Assembly (NCBI GenBank): GCA_028821575.1
Contig: JAPPFW010000007.1
Span: forward strand, 32,032 to 96,031
From: a bacterium
GTDB lineage: Bacteria > Actinomycetota > Acidimicrobiia > Spongiisociales > Spongiisociaceae
Direction: 5' to 3'
Length of the DNA stretch: 64,000 nucleotides
In this document: piece by piece, positions 7,808 to 15,377 of the stretch
How positions within the stretch are numbered: position 1 is the stretch's first letter
How the letters are laid out: each line of letters begins with the position of its first letter
Program-made: the position numbers and the translations under genes
The notes under the pieces: model-generated
Databases searched by the model: none
The model's input: only the letters and a program-made list of their open reading frames with translations
What the model was told of the DNA's origin: nothing

Positions 7808-9361
7808 CTACGGGTAATGATCCGGCAGGTCGTTCTCGTACAGCACCGCATCACCGGGCCCCAGTCGACCGCGCACCCACGCCACCGCCTCCTCCCGGTT
7901 GTCCACGAGCGTGATCCGGGCTTTCCGCCCGCGGGCTCCGCGAGCCAGCCACCTACGATTGGCCCTGCCGACGATCACCAGGTCGTCGGCAACCTCTGCC
8001 ACCGAGGTGCCGAAAGCGATGTTCTCCCTCTCCTGGCGAGGACCGAGTTCGATCATTCCCGGTGTGACCACCACCCGCCGTGCCCCAGGACCCCCGCTGG
8101 CCGCTAGGACCTCTAAGGCCCTGGCGGCGCCGGCCGGGTTGGAGTTGAAGGTGTCGTCGATGATCGTGAAGCCCTTCGAGGACACCCCGACCGATTGGCG
8201 GTGCTCCGTCTGGGTGATACCCCGGCTCCGGTCGGAGATGTCCTCCGGTTCGACCCCCAGCTGCAGAGCCACCGCCACCGCACAGGCCAGGTTCGCATGG
8301 AACACGTGTGTGGCGGAGACGTCGCCGATTTGCTCGGTCCGCACCAGGATGGAAGCTTTGTCCGCGCGGGCCCGGACGCGGACGTCCGCCGCCGCCCGGG
8401 TCGTGCCGCAGCGCCAGACGGTCGGTCCACCCGCCTCCGAGGACAGCCTGTCGGCCAGTTCGGCGAGAAGGGGATGGTCTACGTTCAGCACCACCGCCCC
8501 GGCTCCCTCGACGATCTCGGACTTGGCTTCGGCGATCCGCTCCTCGGTCCCGAACCTCTGGAGGTGGACCGGGCCGATGGCCGTAAGGACCGCCACAGAC
8601 GGGGGGATCCAGGAACAGAGGTCGGCAATCTCCCCCTTCCCGTAGGTGCCCATCTCGGCCACGAACACCTCGGCGTCGGCGGTCAGGTGCTCGTTCACCG
8701 CCCGCGCAAGCCCCAGCCGGTTGTTGAAGCTGGCCGGGCTGGCAACCACCCGCTTCGTCCCCTCTACCAAGTGCTTGACGTACCACTTGGTGGAGGTCTT
8801 GCCGTAGCTGCCGGTGATGGCGACCACGATCGGCGCCACCCGGGCGAGGGAGCGGGAGGCTTGGTCGACATACGTCTGCGAGATGCGCCTCTCCAGCGGT
8901 CCGGCCAGCCAGAGAGTGGCGTCCAGGCCAAGGTATGAGAGGACGATCAGAGCGATGGCCGACGTGGCTGCCACGCCCCTGGAGGTTGTCGCTACGACCA
9001 CCCACGTCACCAGCGCCGTGCTGCCGAGGAGGAGTCCCGCTGCGAGGCCCGCGGTTCGCTTCAGCCGGGAGGTCCATACCAGCGGGGAGGTGCGCCCCCG
9101 GAGCGCCAGTCCGAGCGGGAAGACAGCGGTTGCGACCACCCCCAGCAGAGGCCAGAAGGAGTCGGGCCGCGCAAGCCACCCGAGAAGGGCGATGACCATC
9201 AGCAGCAACTCCCCCAGGTTCAGTGGCCGCCGGGCCATCCAGATCCTGCGCATCGCGATTACCGAGCCGGCCAGGTAGTGCTCGCGCTGGGCAACCCTGA
9301 GCCACCTGACGCTCGCGATGACGACCGCTACCAGGCCCAGAGCCGGCATTCCCCACGTCAC
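7808..9361 (-). CDS. Membrane-anchored MurF-like Mur ligase
   Basis: Mur-ligase family ATPase, most likely adding D-Ala-D-Ala to the UDP-MurNAc-tripeptide. The N-terminal ~190 residues hold about five hydrophobic segments, followed by the ATP-binding motif VAITGSYGKTSTK, the central block ASFNNRLGLARAVNEH and a C-terminal domain with DDTFNSNPAGAARAL. Canonical MurF is soluble and has a UDP-binding domain where this protein has membrane helices. The start is taken as GTG 9361, overlapping the hydrolase stop by 4 bases (GTGA); ATG 9349 is an alternative. Context with ddl supports cell-wall synthesis; the exact substrate is inferred. Confidence 0.83.
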   Translation of the reverse strand: MTWGMPALGLVAVVIASVRWLRVAQREHYLAGSVIAMRRIWMARRPLNLGELLLMVIALLGWLARPDSFWPLLGVVATAVFPLGLALRGRTSPLVWTSRLKRTAGLAAGLLLGSTALVTWVVVATTSRGVAATSAIALIVLSYLGLDATLWLAGPLERRISQTYVDQASRSLARVAPIVVAITGSYGKTSTKWYVKHLVEGTKRVVASPASFNNRLGLARAVNEHLTADAEVFVAEMGTYGKGEIADLCSWIPPSVAVLTAIGPVHLQRFGTEERIAEAKSEIVEGAGAVVLNVDHPLLAELADRLSSEAGGPTVWRCGTTRAAADVRVRARADKASILVRTEQIGDVSATHVFHANLACAVAVALQLGVEPEDISDRSRGITQTEHRQSVGVSSKGFTIIDDTFNSNPAGAARALEVLAASGGPGARRVVVTPGMIELGPRQERENIAFGTSVAEVADDLVIVGRANRRWLARGARGRKARITLVDNREEAVAWVRGRLGPGDAVLYENDLPDHYP

Positions 9362-10092
9362 AGCAATTCCTCGATAGCGAGGCGGACCCGATGGGGAGCC
9401 AGGCGTGGGACATCGTGCCCGCAGCCGTCCACCACGTCCAGCCTCACATCGTCGAGTAGCGCAGCGGACCGCTGCGCCACCTCCAAGGGCACTTCCCGAT
9501 CGTCGGCGCCCCAGACCATGCGGACCGGGCACTCGACGCGAGCCAACTCGGTCTCGTAGGTCTCGTTGACCACCCTGACCAGAACCTCGCGCATCACGCC
9601 GGAGACCGCGCGGTAGTCGGCCGAACCGCGGCGCCGTTTCTCACGTTCGAGGCGGCGGTCGCTGATCAGCCCAGCCTTGTTGGCCCACCGCACCAACCGG
9701 TATGCCGTGGACGGCTTGCGGGCCGGCCGGTCGCCTGGGCGCAACAAGGGGACACCGACCAGCACGAGTCCTGACACCAGATCCGGACGCTCGGCGGCGA
9801 ACACCGCGGCCACCCGTCCTCCGAACGAGTGTCCCACCAGGACCGGTCGCGTGCCGAGTTCCTCCACCAATGCGGCCATCAGTTCCGCATATCCTGGCGC
9901 CCCGACAACCCCGGCCGGCGGCGGGCTGGTTCCGAAACCGGGCAGATCGACCGAGACGGCATCAAGCCCGTCCAGTACCTCCGCGAAGTCCCGCCGGTCC
10001 CTCCCCCAACCGTGCAACGCCACGACCCGCGCCTCAGCCGATCCGTAGCGATCCCCGAACAGGATTCCGTCCACGAAGCTCCTAAGGGGCAA
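9358..10092 (-). CDS. Alpha/beta hydrolase
   Basis: 244-residue alpha/beta-hydrolase-fold protein. Visible features are the oxyanion region LHGWGRDRRDF, the nucleophile elbow GHSFGG (Ser), an acid in the WGADDREVP segment and the catalytic His in CGHDVP. Substrate unknown; it resembles small esterase/lactonase-type members. The start is TTG, preceded by a GGGAGAAGG ribosome binding site. It is translationally coupled to the MurF-like gene through a GTGA overlap, so it may act in the same pathway, but this is only context. Confidence 0.88.
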   Translation of the reverse strand: MPLRSFVDGILFGDRYGSAEARVVALHGWGRDRRDFAEVLDGLDAVSVDLPGFGTSPPPAGVVGAPGYAELMAALVEELGTRPVLVGHSFGGRVAAVFAAERPDLVSGLVLVGVPLLRPGDRPARKPSTAYRLVRWANKAGLISDRRLEREKRRRGSADYRAVSGVMREVLVRVVNETYETELARVECPVRMVWGADDREVPLEVAQRSAALLDDVRLDVVDGCGHDVPRLAPHRVRLAIEELL

Positions 10093-10137
10093 GGACGCCT
10101 TCTCCCTGATCGTCTGAGCCGGTCAACCCCCCGGACG

Positions 10138-10250
10138 TAGGAGGGTGGTGGAAAACAATCTAACGGGGTTCGCTCTTCGGTAGTTCACCTGGTCTCAGCG
10201 TTGTGGGCTAGCGAGCGAACCCCTTTGCGCGGGCTTTCAGCACCCTCCTA
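10138..10250. repeat. ~113 bp inverted-repeat element, copy 1
   Basis: Non-coding element whose ends are inverted copies of each other: TAGGAGGGTG at the left and CACCCTCCTA at the right. Inside these, ACGGGGTTCGCTC (left) pairs with GAGCGAACCCC (right), so the whole unit can fold into a hairpin with arms of about 38 bases. A second copy lies at 14057-14168 in the same orientation. The segment AAAACAATCTAACGGGGTTC is identical in both. It looks like a MITE or a mobile structured element; no target duplication is obvious. The rest of the gap, 10251-10449, shows nothing recognisable. Confidence 0.8.
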
Positions 10251-10449
10251 GGACTTACCGAAGGCCGGCGCCGGGAGGTTACCGCCGCCTGTACTTTCCT
10301 CGGATAGGTCGGAACACCCCGGCACCGTGCGGCTTCAGGTCGGTCGGGACTACCACCCCGACCTAGCCGTGTTTGATGCCGGGCACACCCGTGACAGGTA
10401 CGTTTCAGCGAAGCGGGCCATATCAGTGGTGTCAATATGAATAGTACAC

Positions 10450-10680
10450 TTGTTGGGGAAGAACTGGTTCTGTTGGTGGAGAGGAAAGATAGTTACCGAG
10501 TCGTTGGCGGATGCCAAGGATGAGGCACGGCAGGCCGAAGTGCGCACCGACATCGCTCAGGCGTTGCTCAAGATCCACGAGGACCGTACGTACTACGTCA
10601 AATGGGTGGTCGGCGTGGGCATCGGTATCGTCACGGTGGTTCTCGCCGTTGCGGGGGTGCTGATCGCCGTACTCGCATAG
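10450..10680 (+). CDS. Small membrane protein with amphipathic helix and C-terminal TM
   Basis: 76 residues as read from a TTG at 10450. The core TESLADAKDEARQAEVR is a charged helix, followed by a single strongly hydrophobic segment at the C-terminus (VVGVGIGIVTVVLAVAGVLI). Two decayed relatives with the same N-terminal sequence lie in tandem at 31398-31832. The start is doubtful. The relatives begin 2-4 residues before VTES, and here a GGAGAGG box precedes an ATA codon at 10489, with no ATG/GTG/TTG in frame between. Function unknown. It sits just right of inverted-repeat copy 1, in an accessory-looking patch. Confidence 0.6.
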   Translation: MLGKNWFCWWRGKIVTESLADAKDEARQAEVRTDIAQALLKIHEDRTYYVKWVVGVGIGIVTVVLAVAGVLIAVLA

Positions 10681-10718
10681 CAGGACTTGTCGACTCGGGG
10701 ATAGCCCTACGGACGTTC

Positions 10719-11510
10719 CTACTCGGGAGAGCGGTTGGAAGTGGCGATGGCGTGGAAGCCGGCGTCGACGTGGATCACCTCTCCGGTCACTTTCGTGGCG
10801 AAGTCCGACAGCATGACACAGATCATGTTGGCAACGGGAGTCGGGTCCGTCGTGTCCCATCCGAGGGGAGCGCGCCCGTCCCACACTTCCTGGAAGCGTG
10901 AGAAACCGGCGATGCCCTTGGCGGCGACTGTCGACAGGGGCCCCGCCGAGACGGCGTTGACACGTACGTTGTGGGGGCCGAGGTCACGCGCTAGGTAACG
11001 GGTCACCGACGCCAGCGCCGCCTTGCACACCCCCATCCAGTCGTATGCAGGCCATGCCTGGGTGCTGTTGTCGAAGTCGAGGGTGACCAGCGAGCCGCCG
11101 CCGGCCTTCTGCAGCAACGGCAGCAGCCCCACGGCCAGGGTCTTGTACGAGAACGTTGACGTGGTGAAGGCCAGTGCCGCGCTCTCCGCCGGGGTGGTAA
11201 GGAAGTTGCCTCCGAGCGCGTCCTCGGGCGCGTAGGCGATGGCGTGGACCGCCCCGTCGATGCTTCCCCACCGCTCCGAGAGTCGGGCCACCAGCTCGTC
11301 CATCTGGCCCGGGTCGTTGATATCCAACTCGAACACGTCGGGCGGGTCGGGTAGGCGCTGCGCCGACCGCCGCGTGAGGCGCATCCCGCGCCCGAACCCC
11401 GTCAGTACGATCTCGGCGCCCTGGTCCTGGGCAACCTTTGCGGTGTGCCAAGCGATGGAGCCGTGGGTGAGGACCCCGGTGATGAGCAAGCGTTTACCGG
11501 TCAGCAGCAT
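10719..11510 (-). CDS. fabI: Enoyl-[acyl-carrier-protein] reductase (InhA/FabI-like)
   Basis: NADH-dependent short-chain reductase that performs the last step of each fatty-acid elongation cycle. It has 263 residues from the ATG at 11510, which is preceded by AAGGAGG. The dinucleotide loop GVLTHGSIAW and the active-site segment PAYDWMGVCKAAL (Tyr...Lys) match FabI; the block DFDNSTQAWPAYDW is closest in style to mycobacterial InhA. Encoded 43 bases after acs on the same strand. Confidence 0.93.
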   Translation of the reverse strand: MLLTGKRLLITGVLTHGSIAWHTAKVAQDQGAEIVLTGFGRGMRLTRRSAQRLPDPPDVFELDINDPGQMDELVARLSERWGSIDGAVHAIAYAPEDALGGNFLTTPAESAALAFTTSTFSYKTLAVGLLPLLQKAGGGSLVTLDFDNSTQAWPAYDWMGVCKAALASVTRYLARDLGPHNVRVNAVSAGPLSTVAAKGIAGFSRFQEVWDGRAPLGWDTTDPTPVANMICVMLSDFATKVTGEVIHVDAGFHAIATSNRSPE

Positions 11511-11553
11511 GGTGCCTCCTTCCCCGGATCCGGATGAGCGAGAGACAGGCGGT

Positions 11554-13515
11554 TCAGTCCTCGTCGCCGGGAGCGGAGGCCGCCATCTCGGCAATCTCGG
11601 CCACGATATCGGCATTGGCGAGGGTGGTCACATCGCCCAACCGGCGCTGTTCCGATATGTCCCTCAGCAGGCGTCGCATGATCTTGCCCGAACGGGTCTT
11701 CGGTACGTCGGGGGTGAACACGATGCTCTTGGGCTTAGCGATCGGCCCGATGGAGTTGGCGACGTGATCACGTAGCGTCCGCATGAGTCCGGTGTCGCCC
11801 TCGAACCCGCCCCGCAGGCTCACGAACGCCGCGATCGCCTGGCCCGTGAGCGGGTCGCTTCGACCGACCACCGCCGCTTCGGCCACCGACGGATGGGAGA
11901 CAAGGGCCGACTCGACCTCCATGGTCGAGATGTTGTGACCCGCCACCAACATCACGTCGTCGACCCGACCCAGGAGCCACAGGTAGCCGTCCTCGTCCAG
12001 CTTGGCGCCGTCGCCGGGGAAGTAGAGGCCCTCGTATCGGGACCAATACGTGTCGACGTAGCGCTGGTCGTCTCCCCAGATGGAGCGGAGCATCGAGGGC
12101 CAGGAGTTGCGGATGACCAGGTAGCCTCCCCCTCCCCGGCCGACGGGTGCTCCGTTCTCGTCCACGACGTCCGTCACGATCCCGGGCATCGGCCGGGTGG
12201 CGCTGCCCGGCTTGGTGGTCGTGATGCCGGGCAGGGGCGAGATCATGATCGATCCGGTCTCCGTCTGCCACCAGGTGTCGACCACCGGCGACGTGGCCCC
12301 TCCGATGTGCTCGTGGTACCACATCCAGGCCTCGGGGTTGATCGGCTCTCCCACCGTTCCCAGGAGCCGGAGCGACGACAGGTCGTGGCGCTGTGGGTAC
12401 TCCACGCCCCACTTCATGAACGCCCGGATGGCGGTGGGCGCCGTGTACAGCTGCGTGACCCCGTACTTGGCGATGATCGACCAGAGCCGGTCCTTGTCCG
12501 GAAAGTCGGGAGTTCCCTCGTACATGACCGACGTGGTCTGGTTGGCCAGGGGTCCGTAGACGATGTAGGTGTGCCCGGTCACCCATCCGATGTCGGCGCC
12601 GCACCACCAGATGTCCTCGTCCGGTTTGACGTCGAACACGTAGCTGTGGGTGGTGGTGGCGCCCACGAGGTAGCCACCGGTGGTGTGCATGATGCCCTTG
12701 GGCTTGCCGGTGGTGCCCGACGTGTAGAGGATGTAGAGCAGGTCCTCTGCGTTCATGACCTCGGGGGGACAGTCGGCCGGCTGGCCCTCCACCAGATCGT
12801 GCCACCAGATGTCACGCCCGGCCTTCATGGTGACCTCGTTGCCCGTGCGGGCGAGCACCACGCAGTGACGGATCAGATCCGTGCGGTCCATCGCCCGATC
12901 CGCCGCCACCTTCAGGTCGACGACGCCTCCCCGCCTCCAAGCACCGTCGCAGGTGATGAGCACCTCGGCGCCCGCGTCCTCCACCCGGTCGTAGATAGCG
13001 TCCGATGAGAAGCCGCCGAATATCACGCTGTGCGCAGCTCCGATGCGTGCGCAGGCCAGCATGGCGACGGCGAGCTCGGGCACCATTCCCATGTACACGG
13101 CGATCCGGTCGCCTTTCTTGACACCGATGGACTTGAGCCCGTTGGCGAAGCGGCACACCTCGTCGTACAGGTCCTGGTAGGTGAGCACCCTCTCGTCGCC
13201 CGGTTCCCCCTCCCAGAAAAAGGCGACCTTGCCACCCCGGCCCGCCTCGATGTGGCGGTCGATGCAGTTGTAGGTGACGTTGAGCTCGCCGTCGGAGAAC
13301 CACTTGAAGAACGGCGGGTTCGAATCGTCCAGCAGCACGGTGGGCTCCTTGAACCAGGTGATCCGGTTCCGTGCCTGTGCCTCCCAGTAAGCCACGGGAT
13401 CGGCGGCCGCATCCTCGTGCAGGCCGGGCTTCGCGTTGGCTTGGGACGTGAAGTCCGACGACGGCGGGAAGGTGCGGTCCTCTTGCAGCAGGTTCTCGAT
13501 GGTGCGCTCGGCCAC
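11554..13515 (-). CDS. acs: Acetyl-CoA synthetase
   Basis: AMP-forming acetate-CoA ligase of the ANL superfamily, 653 residues. Conserved elements are the ATP loop YTSGTTGKPKG, the DTWWQTETG motif, GRVDDVMLVAGHNIS (hinge) and the C-terminal KTRSGKIMRRLLR, which holds the catalytic lysine that is regulated by acetylation in this family. It is followed by fabI and preceded by a small membrane gene. The acs-fabI segment is bracketed by two copies of the inverted-repeat element. Confidence 0.97.
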   Translation of the reverse strand: MAERTIENLLQEDRTFPPSSDFTSQANAKPGLHEDAAADPVAYWEAQARNRITWFKEPTVLLDDSNPPFFKWFSDGELNVTYNCIDRHIEAGRGGKVAFFWEGEPGDERVLTYQDLYDEVCRFANGLKSIGVKKGDRIAVYMGMVPELAVAMLACARIGAAHSVIFGGFSSDAIYDRVEDAGAEVLITCDGAWRRGGVVDLKVAADRAMDRTDLIRHCVVLARTGNEVTMKAGRDIWWHDLVEGQPADCPPEVMNAEDLLYILYTSGTTGKPKGIMHTTGGYLVGATTTHSYVFDVKPDEDIWWCGADIGWVTGHTYIVYGPLANQTTSVMYEGTPDFPDKDRLWSIIAKYGVTQLYTAPTAIRAFMKWGVEYPQRHDLSSLRLLGTVGEPINPEAWMWYHEHIGGATSPVVDTWWQTETGSIMISPLPGITTTKPGSATRPMPGIVTDVVDENGAPVGRGGGGYLVIRNSWPSMLRSIWGDDQRYVDTYWSRYEGLYFPGDGAKLDEDGYLWLLGRVDDVMLVAGHNISTMEVESALVSHPSVAEAAVVGRSDPLTGQAIAAFVSLRGGFEGDTGLMRTLRDHVANSIGPIAKPKSIVFTPDVPKTRSGKIMRRLLRDISEQRRLGDVTTLANADIVAEIAEMAASAPGDED

Positions 13516-13589
13516 GTCTCCTCACTCCGGGTCGGTTAGCCGCGAGGGTACCGGGTCGTGACGGCCCGCGCGCCGCCCGCAACACCCGG

Positions 13590-13943
13590 CTACGGGCGGT
13601 GGTCGGTCCGGCGCACCCGCTTGGACATGCCCCCCGGGGTCCGGAGGCATCTGACCCTGTCGTTGATGTCGCGAAGATCCTCGAGCAGGCGCTGGGCTTC
13701 GATGGTCTCGTCGAGCCGCCGGTTGGCCGCGCCGATGCGCTCGCGCATCTCCTCGGTGACCTCTTCGATGCGCCGGCTCAGGGCCCGGCACTTCTCGTCG
13801 AGTTCTCGCCGGTTGGCGTCTATCTCGGCTCGGAGTTCCTCCGCCACGGTGTCGAGTCGACGGTTGGTACGCCACACGTAGACGAAGGCAACCAGTTCCA
13901 GCAGACCCAGTACAGCGAGTATCAGAGTTGTAGTTACTGCCAT
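13590..13943 (-). CDS. Small membrane-anchored coiled-coil protein
   Basis: 117 residues: an N-terminal membrane segment (about residues 4-24, ending YVWRTNRR), a long charged coiled coil (about 28-98) with heptad-like Leu/Ile spacing, and a basic tail. Family not recognised. Its promoter is clear: TTGAAC and TAGAAT with a 17-base spacer, and the ATG 7 bases after the -10 box, so the mRNA should be leaderless. The spacer contains a perfect palindrome. The gene has the topology opposite to the 10450 protein (TM first, helix after). Confidence 0.72.
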   Translation of the reverse strand: MAVTTTLILAVLGLLELVAFVYVWRTNRRLDTVAEELRAEIDANRRELDEKCRALSRRIEEVTEEMRERIGAANRRLDETIEAQRLLEDLRDINDRVRCLRTPGGMSKRVRRTDHRP

Positions 13944-13949
13944 AACACT

Positions 13950-13978
13950 ATTCTATACAACGTTGTAATACCGTTCAA
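13950..13978 (-). promoter_or_regulatory. Promoter with palindromic operator for the coiled-coil gene
   Basis: On the minus strand the -35 box TTGAAC (13978-13973) and -10 box TAGAAT (13955-13950) are separated by 17 bases. The 12-base perfect palindrome TACAACGTTGTA occupies 13956-13967, inside the spacer next to the -10 box, where a bound repressor would block transcription. A near-identical site lies in the same position of the 31869-31897 promoter. Repression is inferred. Confidence 0.65.
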
Positions 13979-14056
13979 CTGGATTGTCGGAGTAGTTTTC
14001 CCGATGTCGAGTGCTATCTAGGAGCCGGGCACGGAAGGGACGTGGGTCTTCCTTCC

Positions 14057-14168
14057 TAGGAGGGTGCTCAAAACAATCTAACGGGGTTCGCTGCCTCCCA
14101 AATCACCTGATACCAGAGCTGTCATCTGGCAGCGATGCCCTTTGCCCGGGCTTTTCAGCACCCTCCTA
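14057..14168. repeat. ~112 bp inverted-repeat element, copy 2
   Basis: Second copy of the element at 10138-10250, same orientation. Ends are TAGGAGGGTGCT and AGCACCCTCCTA. The internal segments AAAACAATCTAACGGGGTTC and GGGCTTTTCAGCACCCTCC are shared with copy 1, while the loop differs. The right end abuts the leader of the CitE-like gene at 14211. Confidence 0.8.
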
Positions 14169-14210
14169 GAATCACCCGCCGATACCACAGTCGAGAAGGT
14201 GAGCCCCCCG

Positions 14211-15119
14211 ATGCCTCCCAGCCGTGTCCAGAGATCGATGCTGTCGGTGCCCGCCTCGCGGCCGGCCCTCTACCCGAAAGCGGCCCGCTCCGGAGCCGAC
14301 CAAGTGATGATCGACCTGGAGGACGCGGTGGCCCCGGACGACAAGGAGGCAGCCCGCGCCTTGGTGGTGGGCGGCATTAGTGGGGTCGACTGGGAGGCCT
14401 CGGGGCAGACGTTGACGGTGCGGATCAACGACACCGGTACGCCCTGGATGGAGGACGACATCCGGACGGTGGTCACGGGAGCCGGTGCTCTCATCGACAC
14501 GCTGATGATTCCCAAGGTCACCGGACCCCGGGACGTGACCACGGTTGCGGCGCTTCTCGACGAACTGGAGACCGCTCTCGGTCTCTCCAAGACGATCGGC
14601 TTGGAAGTGCTGATTGAAACTTCTCGAGGGCTGGCCTATGTCAACTCCGTAGCCGACGCCCACCCCCGCCTCGAGGCCCTCCACTTTGGAGCCGGGGACT
14701 TCGGGGCCAGCATGGGAGCCCGCACTCTGAGCATCGGGGACGGCGCGGGGATGGGCAACCGCTGGCACGCGGTCCAGACGATGATCGCGGTGGCGGCCCG
14801 CGCCCACGGGCTCAGGCCCATCGACTCGGCCTACGACGACTTCCATGACGATGAGGGTTACCTGGCCGCCGCAGAGGCGGCCGCGGGCCTCGGCTACGAA
14901 GGGAAGTGGGCCATCCATCCGAGGCAGGTCCCCCTCGCCAATCGGGTCTTCTCCCCCACCCCGGACGAGGTGGCGTCTGCCCAGGGTCTGCTAGATGCTC
15001 TGGACGCCGCGGCGGCCGAGGGACGCGGCGCAGCCCGCTACCAGGGAAAGATGATCGACGCTGCCTCCGCCCGCCTGGCGGAGAACATCCTCCGAATAGC
15101 GGAACGAGTTGCGCGTTGA
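14211..15119 (+). CDS. HpcH/HpaI aldolase / citrate lyase beta-like (CitE-like) protein
   Basis: 302-residue member of the CitE/malyl-CoA lyase family, which cleaves or forms C-C bonds in acyl-CoA hydroxyacids such as malyl-CoA or citramalyl-CoA. The N-terminal RSMLSVPASRP, the metal/CoA region MIDLEDAVAPDDKEAAR, the acidic LEVLIETSRGL and the GAGDFGASMG block are typical. The start chosen is ATG 14211, after a GAGAAGG box; the frame is open further upstream but runs into the inverted-repeat element. The physiological substrate cannot be told from sequence. Confidence 0.87.
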   Translation: MPPSRVQRSMLSVPASRPALYPKAARSGADQVMIDLEDAVAPDDKEAARALVVGGISGVDWEASGQTLTVRINDTGTPWMEDDIRTVVTGAGALIDTLMIPKVTGPRDVTTVAALLDELETALGLSKTIGLEVLIETSRGLAYVNSVADAHPRLEALHFGAGDFGASMGARTLSIGDGAGMGNRWHAVQTMIAVAARAHGLRPIDSAYDDFHDDEGYLAAAEAAAGLGYEGKWAIHPRQVPLANRVFSPTPDEVASAQGLLDALDAAAAEGRGAARYQGKMIDAASARLAENILRIAERVAR

Positions 15120-15151
15120 GCCCCCAGGAACTGGGAAGTTCCACTAACCAC

Positions 15152-15360
15152 TAGCCCTGATTCTTCATGTTTCCCGACACACCCACCGACGAAAGGCCAC
15201 TTCAGGCCTGTTTTCGCGGCTCGGTCCGCATGCACCCGACGGGTGACGGTGGATGTCGGCTCGGACGGGCTTGTCGAGTCCGCCCTTATACCAGGTCAGG
15301 AGTCCGATCAGAAGCCCCTTCTTCGATCAGACAAACCCCGTGCATGAAGAATCGGGGCTA
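15152..15360. mobile_element. 209 bp MITE-like element with 18 bp terminal inverted repeats
   Basis: The left end TAGCCCTGATTCTTCATG (15152-15169) and the reverse complement of the right end (15343-15360) agree at 17 of 18 positions. The element is flanked on both sides by ACCAC (15147-15151 and 15361-15365), a 5 bp target duplication. The interior has no intact gene. A short frame reading RRVTVDVGSDGLVESAL loosely recalls the N-terminus of IS1380-type transposases, so it may be an internally deleted insertion sequence (weak inference). A third related end occurs at 63978. Confidence 0.82.
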
Positions 15361-15377
15361 ACCACCAACTGCGACTA

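Noticed and set aside
10413..10442. A third copy of the palindromic operator before the 10450 gene
   Set aside because: Only GAATAGT is shared; the -35 box and palindrome are absent.
10437..10523. 28-residue frame starting ATG at 10437 upstream of the small membrane gene
   Set aside because: Overlaps the small membrane gene in another frame and ends soon; no ribosome binding site before the ATG.
14142..14210. Earlier start for the CitE-like gene
   Set aside because: These codons fall in the inverted-repeat element; the ATG at 14211 has a ribosome binding site and fits the family.
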